Positions 5,839 to 12,251 of a stretch of DNA of 13,072 nucleotides are shown in pieces. Location: assembly GCA_049287025.1 (NCBI GenBank), contig JBAQFA010000055.1, positions 1 to 13,072 on the forward strand, written 5' to 3'. Both the position numbers and the translations under genes were made by a program. This stretch comes from UBA11710 sp049287025 (GTDB lineage Bacteria; Patescibacteriota; Patescibacteriia; Magasanikbacterales; UBA922). Within the stretch, counting starts at the first letter, position 1, and every line of letters starts with the position of its first letter. The notes below the pieces were generated by a model that saw only the letters and a list, made by a program, of their open reading frames with translations, searched no databases and was not told the origin of the DNA.

Positions 5839-6783
5839 ATGCCAAAAAGAATTGTCATCGCTGTCGGTGGTAACGCTCTGATCAAAGACAAAGAACATCA
5901 GACTGAAAAAGATCAGTACAACCAAGTTAAAAAAACTTGTGAAGCTCTTATACCACTGTTTAGTAAAAATTTAGAAATTGTTATTACTCATGGCAATGGA
6001 CCACAAGTTGGTTTTATCATGCAACGATCAGAACTTGGTTTTAATCAACAAAATTTACACCGAGTACCATTGGATACCGCTGATGCAGAAACTCAAGGTG
6101 CCATTGGTTTTTATCTTCAACAAAGTCTAGATAACATTTTTACCAAGAAAAAATTAGATAAAAAAGCCGTGACAGTCGTAACCCAAGTTTTGGTAAATAA
6201 AAATGATCCCGCCTTTAACAACCCCAGCAAACCAATTGGTTCATTTTACACCAAGGCCCAAGCTAAAAGTCTTTACAAAAAATATGGTTGGGCAGTAGAA
6301 GAAGATGCTGGTCGAGGCTGGCGTCGAGTTGTCGCTTCACCCCAACCAATTGATGTTATAGAAAAGGAAAGCATTGAGGAATTATTACAAAATAATACTG
6401 TTGTTGTGGCCTGTGGTGGCGGCGGTATTCCTGTGGTAGAAGAAAGAGGAAAATTAATTGGTGTAGAAGCGGTAATTGATAAGGATTTTGCGTCAGCTCT
6501 TCTTGCCAACCAAATCAAAGCTGATATTCTAGTTATTGCCACAGCCGTTGATTTTGTTTATATAAATTTTGGTAAACCTGAACAAAAAAAATTAGAAGAT
6601 ATTACCGTACAAGAATTAAAAAACTATATTGAACAAGGTCACTTTGCCAGAGGTTCAATGTTGCCAAAAATTCAAGCGGTAATTAAATTTTTAGAAAATG
6701 GGGGCAAGAAAGCCATTATTACCTCGCCAAATAAATTGGCTCAAGCGCTGGAAGGGAAGAGTGGAACACGTATTTCAAATTAA
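5839..6783 (+). CDS. arcC: Carbamate kinase
   Basis: The enzyme interconverts carbamoyl phosphate plus ADP with carbamate plus ATP. The 314-residue product has the amino-acid-kinase fold landmarks IAVGGNAL (7-14), HGNGPQVG (51-58), the carbamate-kinase-specific DAGRGWRRVVASPQP (156-170), ACGGGGIPV (191-199), EAVIDKDFAS (210-219), TAVDFVYINFG (235-245) and GSMLPKIQA (272-280). All are standard and the length is typical. It begins 2 bases after pyrI, so the two are tightly coupled. In fermenting bacteria it makes ATP in the arginine-deiminase pathway. In a pyrimidine cluster with no carAB it could run in reverse to supply carbamoyl phosphate; the direction here is inferred. Confidence 0.95.
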   Translation: MPKRIVIAVGGNALIKDKEHQTEKDQYNQVKKTCEALIPLFSKNLEIVITHGNGPQVGFIMQRSELGFNQQNLHRVPLDTADAETQGAIGFYLQQSLDNIFTKKKLDKKAVTVVTQVLVNKNDPAFNNPSKPIGSFYTKAQAKSLYKKYGWAVEEDAGRGWRRVVASPQPIDVIEKESIEELLQNNTVVVACGGGGIPVVEERGKLIGVEAVIDKDFASALLANQIKADILVIATAVDFVYINFGKPEQKKLEDITVQELKNYIEQGHFARGSMLPKIQAVIKFLENGGKKAIITSPNKLAQALEGKSGTRISN

Positions 6784-6785
6784 CC

Positions 6786-6889
6786 TAATTATTCTAATTA
6801 ACCTAATCACCCTAAATAAATCCCAATTCATAAATTTGTCATTAAACATTTTTTAGAATAATTAGAACAATTAGTATAATTAGAAATTT
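6786..6889. repeat. 9-nt periodic inverted word repeat before pyrC
   Basis: TAATTATTC (6786), TAATTAACC (6795) and TAATCACCC (6804) are in exact 9-nt register. On the right, AGAATAATT (6855), AGAACAATT (6864) and AGTATAATT (6873) are also in 9-nt register and are reverse-complement relatives. CTAATTATTCTA (6785-6796) pairs exactly with TAGAATAATTAG (6854-6865). The element fills the gap from the arcC stop to the pyrC ATG. Confidence 0.75.
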
Positions 6890-8077
6890 ATGCTGATATC
6901 TACTTTTAACAAAAAAACTATTGAATTAAATTTACCTCAACGTTTTGAAGGTAAAAATTTGTGTGCCTTACCAGCACTCATCGATCCTCACGTTCACTTC
7001 CGTACTCCAGGTGCTGAACACAAAGAAAATTGGCAAACTGGTGCCGAAGCTGCTATTGCTGGTGGATATACCACAGTGTTTGACATGCCAAACAACACAC
7101 CAGTAATCACTGATCACCAATCACTAACAGAAAAAAAAGAGCTAATAAACAAGCAATTAACTGAAGCAAATATTCCATTAAATTATTATCTGTATCTAGG
7201 TGCCACACCAAATAACTATGCTGAATTTGCCAAATGTAAAAACGAAATTATTGGAGTAAAATTATTTATGGGTGCCAGTACTGGTGATCTATTAGTAGAC
7301 AAAATTGAAGACCAAGAAAAAATCTTTCAAGTTTGCGCGGAAAATAATTTAATTTTGGCTATTCATGCTGAATCTGAAAAAGTGATCACAAATCTACGAT
7401 TCGATATCCCTGATCCACTGATCACTGATCATTCTAAAATTCGCAGTCGTGAAGCTGCAATTGAAGCTGTAAGTCAGGCTATTTCTCTCGCAAAAAAATA
7501 CAATACAAAACTCTATATCTGCCATGTGAGCACAATAGAAGAAGTTGAAATTATCAAACAAGCCAAGACTGAAGGCGTCAAAGTCTATGCCGAAGTCACA
7601 CCTCATCACTTATTCTTGTCTGAAAATGATTATAATCGCCTAGGAACGTTGGGACAGATGAATCCGCCTCTTCGTACCAAAGACGACCAAATTGCTCTCT
7701 GGGAGGCTATTTTAGACGGTACAATTGATACTATTGGCACAGATCATGCCCCGCATACTCTAGAAGAAAAAATTAAACCATATCCTAATTCCCCTTCTGG
7801 TGTTCCTGGATTAGAAACGACTTTATCCCTCTTGCTAAACGAGTATAATTTGGGTAAAATATCATTAGAAAAAATTGTAGAATTGACTCATGTAAATATT
7901 CAAAAAATCTTTAATATTCCTGAGACTAACGACTTAGTAATAATTAATCTTGAACTGAAAAAAGAAGTAAAAAATGAAAATTTAAAAACGAAATGTGGTT
8001 GGAGTCCGTTTGCGGGAATGAAATTGCAAGGTTGGCCAGTAGCTACAATTTTAGATAAAAAAACTTATTTAATATAA
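6890..8077 (+). CDS. pyrC: Dihydroorotase
   Basis: This enzyme cyclises N-carbamoyl-aspartate to dihydroorotate. The 395-residue product is a cyclic amidohydrolase with metal ligands His34 and His36 in DPHVHFR (32-38), Lys124 in VKLFMGASTG (the probable carboxylated lysine), His159 in LAIHAE, His212 in ICHVST, His239/His240 in EVTPHH, and Asp285 in GTDHAPH. All key residues are seen. The region before the first metal motif is only about 31 residues, shorter than in classical long-form dihydroorotases, so the N-terminal beta domain is reduced. The C-terminus has the usual WSPFAGMKLQGWP. The start is ATG 6890 in tttATG. Allantoinase or hydantoinase is a formal alternative, but the operon makes dihydroorotase clear. 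Confidence 0.94.
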   Translation: MLISTFNKKTIELNLPQRFEGKNLCALPALIDPHVHFRTPGAEHKENWQTGAEAAIAGGYTTVFDMPNNTPVITDHQSLTEKKELINKQLTEANIPLNYYLYLGATPNNYAEFAKCKNEIIGVKLFMGASTGDLLVDKIEDQEKIFQVCAENNLILAIHAESEKVITNLRFDIPDPLITDHSKIRSREAAIEAVSQAISLAKKYNTKLYICHVSTIEEVEIIKQAKTEGVKVYAEVTPHHLFLSENDYNRLGTLGQMNPPLRTKDDQIALWEAILDGTIDTIGTDHAPHTLEEKIKPYPNSPSGVPGLETTLSLLLNEYNLGKISLEKIVELTHVNIQKIFNIPETNDLVIINLELKKEVKNENLKTKCGWSPFAGMKLQGWPVATILDKKTYLI

Positions 8078-8078
8078 T

Positions 8079-8150
8079 TATCTCCACCTATCTCAATGTA
8101 TCTCTATTTTACAAAATAAATTGAGATAAATAGAGATACATTGAGATAAA
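8079..8150. repeat. 10-nt periodic word repeat with a 21-bp perfect inverted repeat
   Basis: TATCTCCACC (8079), TATCTCAATG (8089) and TATCTCTATT (8099) repeat in exact 10-nt register. On the right, TTGAGATAAA (8121), TAGAGATACA (8131) and TTGAGATAAA (8141) repeat in the same register and opposite orientation. Bases 8089-8109 are the perfect reverse complement of 8128-8148 (21 bp, 18-nt loop). No T run follows directly. The element lies between pyrC and the argF-like gene. Confidence 0.9.
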
Positions 8151-8188
8151 TTTTAAAATCTTTTAATCTTTAAATCTTAAATCATTCT

Positions 8189-9142
8189 ATGCGTCACCTA
8201 ATCTCACTCAAAGAACAATCCAAACAGGATTTGTTAGATATTTTAAACATCGCTCAAAAATTAAAAGCCAAACGAAAAGCCGGCGAAAGTGTCGATGTGC
8301 TACACAACCAAACTTTGGTCATGCTTTTTCAAAAAACTTCCACTAGAACCAGACTTTCATTTGAAGCTGGTATGACCGAACTTGGCGGACACGGAATTTA
8401 TCTTGATGCCAGAAATACCCAATTTGCTCTCACTGCTTTTAAAGACGAAATCCAAGCTGTTATGCGTTATGGAGCTGTCCTTATGTTCCGCGCTTTAAAA
8501 GCGGAAGATGTTATTACGGCTGCTAGTTTAAATAAAATTCCCGTAATTGATGCCTGCTCAGAAAAATATCATCCTTGCCAAGCTTTGGGAGATATTTTAA
8601 CTATGATGGAACATTCTAACGGTTTAGAAAATATTAAAAAAATTACATGGTTGGGAATTGAAAACAATGTTTCCAATACTCTATCATTGGCCTGTGCTAA
8701 ACTTGGGATTGAAGTCGCCATCGCAGCCCCAGAAGCCAATCCACCCAGTATTGACACCGAATTAAATGATATGGCTAGTGCCACTGGTCTAGTAAAACGC
8801 ACGACTGATTTGGCTGAAGCTATGACCAATACTGATTATGTTCACACTGATACCTGGATTGATATGGAATTTTTCAAAGATGGTAAAGTCATTCCTGAAT
8901 ATCAAGCAGAATATGATAGACGTTTGGCTACATTCAAACCATTTCAATTGAGCGCTGAATTAGTTGATACCTATTCTCCAAAAGCTGGGATTATGCACTG
9001 TATGCCTTGTCACATTGGTTATGAAATTTCTCGTGAGGCTATTGACCACAAAAATTCTGTAATCTTTGACCAAGCCGAGAATCGAATGCATATTCAAAAA
9101 GCAATAATACTCTGGCTATTGGAAAAAGAAAATCTACTATAA
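8189..9142 (+). CDS. Ornithine-type carbamoyltransferase with an atypical second-substrate loop
   Basis: The 317-residue product is a second carbamoyltransferase. It has the carbamoyl-phosphate loop STRTR (51-55), HPCQ (128-131, the ornithine-type signature) and HCMP (270-273, matching the ornithine-enzyme HCLP cysteine). The SMG loop that contacts ornithine is replaced by DTWIDMEFF (221-229), followed by an insert-like stretch, and the motif after HCMP reads CHIGYEI. The amino substrate is therefore uncertain: ornithine, putrescine or another. In the reverse, catabolic direction it would release carbamoyl phosphate from citrulline or carbamoyl-putrescine, the expected product of the deiminase gene at 3061. 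It may instead serve anabolically in arginine synthesis, but no other arginine genes are here. The start is ATG 8189 in ttctATG. Confidence 0.82.
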   Translation: MRHLISLKEQSKQDLLDILNIAQKLKAKRKAGESVDVLHNQTLVMLFQKTSTRTRLSFEAGMTELGGHGIYLDARNTQFALTAFKDEIQAVMRYGAVLMFRALKAEDVITAASLNKIPVIDACSEKYHPCQALGDILTMMEHSNGLENIKKITWLGIENNVSNTLSLACAKLGIEVAIAAPEANPPSIDTELNDMASATGLVKRTTDLAEAMTNTDYVHTDTWIDMEFFKDGKVIPEYQAEYDRRLATFKPFQLSAELVDTYSPKAGIMHCMPCHIGYEISREAIDHKNSVIFDQAENRMHIQKAIILWLLEKENLL

Positions 9143-9147
9143 TTGTA

Positions 9148-9169
9148 AAGACGCACCTTGGTGCGTCTT
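9148..9169. repeat. Short GC-rich palindrome between argF-like and pyrD
   Basis: AAGACGCACC (9148-9157) and GGTGCGTCTT (9160-9169) form a 10-bp perfect stem with two bases between the arms. The spacing of its conserved CG, CC, GG and CG blocks matches the larger palindrome at 13031-13070, suggesting one dispersed repeat family. It lacks a following T run, so termination is doubtful. Confidence 0.7.
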
Positions 9170-9184
9170 AGTTTATAACAAATT

Positions 9185-10093
9185 ATGTTGCAAACAAATT
9201 TCTTAGGTAAAACTTTTAATAATCCAATCGTTGTTGCTTCTGGTATTCTTGGTGTTACTGGCGCCAGTCTTAATAATGCTATAAAGAACGGCTGTGGTGG
9301 TGTGACAGTTAAATCAATTTCCAAAGAACCACGTACTGGTCATCCCAATCCTACCATGAATGGTTATGAACATTTTTTTATCAATGCTGTCGGCCTATCT
9401 AATCCCGGGATTGATAAATCGATTGAAGAATTAAAGAAATTTAAAGAATTATCTAATGATCCTCTTTTAGGGAGCATTTTTGCTGGCACACCAGAAGAAT
9501 TTGGCGAAATGGCCGAGCGAATTTGTACAGCGCCAATTGATTTTTTGGAAGTAGATATTTCTTGCCCCAATGTCAGTAAAGAATTTGGTGACCCCTTTGC
9601 TTATTCAATTCCCGCAGTAGAAAAAATTACCAAAGCTGTAAAAGCCAAATCTACAGTACCAATTTCAATTAAACTTTCTCCCAATGCCTGGAATATTGAT
9701 GTGATTGCCAAAGCCGCTGAAGCTAGTGGAGCCGATGCTATTACCGCAGTAAATACAGTCAGTGGTATGATGATTGATGTGCGTGCGCGCCGACCAATTC
9801 TTCACAACAAACAAGGTGGGGTCTCTGGTCCCGCTCTATTTCCGATTGCTCTCAAATGCGTTTATGATATTTATAAAGCCGTAAAAATCCCCATTATTGG
9901 TACTGGCGGTATTACAACAGGCGAAGATGCACTCGCCATGATTATGGCTGGTGCCACTCTTCTTGGCGTTGGTAGTGCCGTATATTTCCGTGGTCCGACC
10001 GCATTCAAACAAATTACAGATGAGATAAAAAAAATAATGCAAGAAGAAGGAATTAACTCATTAAATGAAATCCGTGGTATAGCACACAGCTAG
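9185..10093 (+). CDS. pyrD: Dihydroorotate dehydrogenase, class 1B catalytic subunit
   Basis: This FMN enzyme oxidises dihydroorotate to orotate and passes electrons to PyrK. The 302-residue product has the class 1 catalytic cysteine in ISCPNV (Cys127), KLSPN (163-167), NTVSGM (190-195), GGVSGPAL (211-218), and the FMN-phosphate region IGTGGITTGEDAL (238-250) with GATLLGVGSA (256-265). A cysteine rather than a serine base, no N-terminal membrane domain, and the adjacent pyrK gene all place it in cytosolic class 1B, normally an NAD-linked PyrD2-PyrK2 complex. The start is ATG 9185 in aattATG. Its TAG stop (10091-10093) is the first codon of the inverted repeat that precedes pyrK. Confidence 0.96.
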   Translation: MLQTNFLGKTFNNPIVVASGILGVTGASLNNAIKNGCGGVTVKSISKEPRTGHPNPTMNGYEHFFINAVGLSNPGIDKSIEELKKFKELSNDPLLGSIFAGTPEEFGEMAERICTAPIDFLEVDISCPNVSKEFGDPFAYSIPAVEKITKAVKAKSTVPISIKLSPNAWNIDVIAKAAEASGADAITAVNTVSGMMIDVRARRPILHNKQGGVSGPALFPIALKCVYDIYKAVKIPIIGTGGITTGEDALAMIMAGATLLGVGSAVYFRGPTAFKQITDEIKKIMQEEGINSLNEIRGIAHS

Positions 10094-10176
10094 ATAGAAC
10101 ACGGACTTAACAGATGAAACAGATAAAAACTGATCTGTTAAAATCAGTTAAATCAGTTTTATCTGTGTTCTATCTA
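10091..10176. repeat. 9-nt periodic inverted word repeat between pyrD and pyrK
   Basis: TAGATAGAACAC (10091-10102) pairs exactly with GTGTTCTATCTA (10165-10176). Inside, 10121-10134 pairs with 10152-10164 with one bulged A. On the right, ATCAGTTAA (10143), ATCAGTTTT (10152) and ATCTGTGTT (10161) run in 9-nt register. The left half holds AACAGAT words in the opposite sense. The hairpin starts at the pyrD stop codon and ends 8 bases before pyrK. Confidence 0.85.
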
Positions 10177-10184
10177 ATTATTAT

Positions 10185-10982
10185 ATGAAAAACGACACAC
10201 CCAAACACTTAACTATTTCCAAAATTGAAACAGAAAATCCCTTTGTAAAAACCTTTTACTTTGATTTTAATTTAGGGAGTAAACCTGGTCAATTTGTCAT
10301 GCTCTGGGTTGTTGGTATTGACCAAAAACCATTTTCAATCGCTTATGACGACGGAAAGATGTTTGGCCTAACCATTTTCAATCGTGGTCCAGCCACTGAA
10401 AAATTATTTGCCATGAATGTTGGTGATCGCGTAGGAATCAGTGGCCCCTATGGTACAAACTTTTCTTTGCAAGATAATACACACTATATTATGGTGGCTG
10501 GTGGTTATGGGGCAGCACCTCTTGGATTCTTAGCCGAAGAATTACAAAAAAAATCTGGCGTGACAATTGATTTTTGTATGGGCGCGAGAAATAGTGATTT
10601 CTTATTATTTGAAGAGAGAATAACAAAAATACCAAATACCAAATTACATATTGCTACCGACGATGGATCAAAAGGTCACAAAGGCTACATAACAGATTTG
10701 CTATCTGATCTAATAGATGAAAATTCTCTTACGTGTACTTGTGGCCCAGAACTTATGGAAAAAAAAGTCTTAGACGCTTGCAATGAAAAAAATACCAACT
10801 GTGAAGTCAGCATTGAACGCTATATGAAATGTGGTGTAGGTGTCTGTGGTCAATGTGCAATTGACGACCTCGGCATCTGTATGTGTCAACAAGGTCCAGT
10901 AGTAAAACGTGAACTAGCTAATCAAATAAAAGAATTTGGTAAATACCACCGAGATAAAAGTGGTGCAAAAATTGAATTGTGA
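10185..10982 (+). CDS. pyrK: Dihydroorotate dehydrogenase electron-transfer subunit
   Basis: This FAD and [2Fe-2S] subunit carries electrons from PyrD to NAD+. The 265-residue product has the ferredoxin-reductase fold: the FAD-binding region around QKPFSIAYDD (47-56), GDRVGISGPYGTNF (80-93) and the NAD-domain motif VAGGYGAAPLGFLAEEL (104-120). The cluster cysteines are 216, 221 and 224 in CGVGVCGQC plus a fourth at 234 (or 232). The 10-residue gap from third to fourth cysteine is shorter than in Lactococcus PyrK. It ends at TGA immediately followed by TAA, a tandem stop. The start is ATG 10185 in tatATG. It sits directly after its partner gene. Confidence 0.95.
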   Translation: MKNDTPKHLTISKIETENPFVKTFYFDFNLGSKPGQFVMLWVVGIDQKPFSIAYDDGKMFGLTIFNRGPATEKLFAMNVGDRVGISGPYGTNFSLQDNTHYIMVAGGYGAAPLGFLAEELQKKSGVTIDFCMGARNSDFLLFEERITKIPNTKLHIATDDGSKGHKGYITDLLSDLIDENSLTCTCGPELMEKKVLDACNEKNTNCEVSIERYMKCGVGVCGQCAIDDLGICMCQQGPVVKRELANQIKEFGKYHRDKSGAKIEL

Positions 10983-10992
10983 TAAAAACAGC

Positions 10993-11640
10993 ATGAAATA
11001 TATAGAATATCCAAAAATAAAATTCGTAAATTTACTTGAACTAGAACAGGCATTTAAAGATAGCGACTTACTAGGACTTACAAAAAAAGAATTTGATGAA
11101 GTATGGTGTTGTCGTAGTCTACTAGTACACCTAATACTCTTTTATAAGAAAAGATTTTTATTAGGTAAAATAATGGATGAAAATAATCCATTTGATATTA
11201 TTATCGTAGATGAGGATATATTAAAAAACGCAAATGAAAAAAACCGATACGATATTACTGGTGCATTACCAATACAATTAAAAACAATAAGGAAACAAAA
11301 TATAGAAGCCAAAATACCAGTACAAGAATGGATAAAAATGATTGAAAAAATAACGGAAAAAATCGATAAAACAACAAAAATTGCACCCCATGGGGTTCTC
11401 CACCTACACAACATACAACCATTTGAAGAGACTGGCGTAGAATTGATAACATATTTAAAAAACATTAAAATACCAACAAAATACCCTTTCACACAGGTCC
11501 TCCTATCAATATTAATTGATGATGAAAATGACCCATCAAAAGATCAAACAGTAACCTGGCAATTATACCCTACATTTACTTCAATTGGACTAATAACAGA
11601 CGAGGACAAAGAAAAATTAAGAGATATCTATAATAATTAA
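10993..11640 (+). CDS. Hypothetical protein, unlike its neighbours in codon use
   Basis: The 215-residue product has no family that I recognise. It is soluble-looking and rich in Lys, Ile and Glu. The segment FDIIIVDED (about 67-75) followed by ITGALPIQLK (about 88-97) loosely recalls the acidic-x-Q-x-K core of PD-(D/E)xK nucleases, which is only a suggestion. Ile is mostly ATA here, whereas flanking pyr genes mainly use ATT. The start context cagcATG lacks the T found at -1 of every other chosen start. It lies 10 bases after pyrK and 16 before pyrE, so it would be co-transcribed, but it has no obvious pyrimidine role. The frame extends to a TTG at 10936 inside pyrK; ATG 10993 is preferred. 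Confidence 0.6.
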   Translation: MKYIEYPKIKFVNLLELEQAFKDSDLLGLTKKEFDEVWCCRSLLVHLILFYKKRFLLGKIMDENNPFDIIIVDEDILKNANEKNRYDITGALPIQLKTIRKQNIEAKIPVQEWIKMIEKITEKIDKTTKIAPHGVLHLHNIQPFEETGVELITYLKNIKIPTKYPFTQVLLSILIDDENDPSKDQTVTWQLYPTFTSIGLITDEDKEKLRDIYNN

Positions 11641-11656
11641 TTTTTAATTTTAAAAT

Positions 11657-12250
11657 ATGAAAGACCTCATTCTCAAACTTCACGAAATCAACGCCGTCAA
11701 ATTCGGCGAATTTAAATTGAAAAGTGGCATCATGTCACCTATCTACATTGATTTACGTGTCACAGTTTCTTATCCAGAAGTTTTAAAAATGGTAGCTGAG
11801 GCCATGTGGAATAAAATTAACGGATCTAAATTTGATCTGATCTGTGGAGTCCCTTACACTGCTTTGCCAATTGCAACGGTCATGTCTGTAGAGCATAATG
11901 TACCAATGATTATGAGAAGAAAGGAAATAAAGGATTATGGCACTCGTAAAGCGATTGAGGGTAAATATGAAGCTGGACAAAATTGTTTAATTATTGAAGA
12001 CTTGATTACTTCTGGTTCTAGTGTGTTTGAAACCATTGAACCCCTGCAGTTGGAAAATTTAAAAGTAACTGACATTGTAGTTTTGGTTGATCGTGAACAA
12101 GGTGGAAAAAAACATTTACAAGAAAAAGGTTACAATTTACATTCTGTTATTACTATTTCTCAAATGTTAGAAACTTTGGAAAGTGAAGGAAAACTAGACA
12201 GTGAAATGGTAAATAAAGTTAAAGAATTTATTCATGCTAATCAGGTCTAA
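11657..12250 (+). CDS. pyrE: Orotate phosphoribosyltransferase, eukaryotic UMP-synthase type
   Basis: The enzyme adds PRPP to orotate to form OMP. The 197-residue product has FGEFKLKSGIMSPIYIDLR (16-34), CGVPYTALPIAT (63-74), RRKEIKDYGT (87-96), the PRPP loop CLIIEDLITSGSS (110-122) and DREQGG (145-150). From memory of human UMPS, these blocks and the C-terminal LHSVITISQMLETLE line up closely with its N-terminal OPRT domain, more so than with E. coli PyrE. The product stops where the eukaryotic OPRT domain meets its linker. The pyrF ATG follows one base after the stop, in another reading frame. The start is ATG 11657 in aaatATG. Confidence 0.95.
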   Translation: MKDLILKLHEINAVKFGEFKLKSGIMSPIYIDLRVTVSYPEVLKMVAEAMWNKINGSKFDLICGVPYTALPIATVMSVEHNVPMIMRRKEIKDYGTRKAIEGKYEAGQNCLIIEDLITSGSSVFETIEPLQLENLKVTDIVVLVDREQGGKKHLQEKGYNLHSVITISQMLETLESEGKLDSEMVNKVKEFIHANQV

Positions 12251-12251
12251 T

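Noticed and set aside
6786..6889. Periodic short repeats resembling a CRISPR array
   Set aside because: Units are 7-10 nt with no spacers, degenerate, and inverted across the middle. No cas genes are present.
10091..10176. Word-repeat hairpins as intrinsic terminators
   Set aside because: None of the six is followed by a T run, and several sit inside what should be a single operon.
10980..10985. Recoded TGA (Gly), as in some CPR lineages
   Set aside because: All genes read complete without in-frame TGA, and pyrK ends in TGA followed by TAA. Standard code is sufficient, although the tandem stop means this one site does not prove it.
10936..10992. TTG 10936 as the start of the unknown gene
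   Set aside because: It would overlap the end of pyrK by 47 bases with no support; ATG 10993 is the simpler start.
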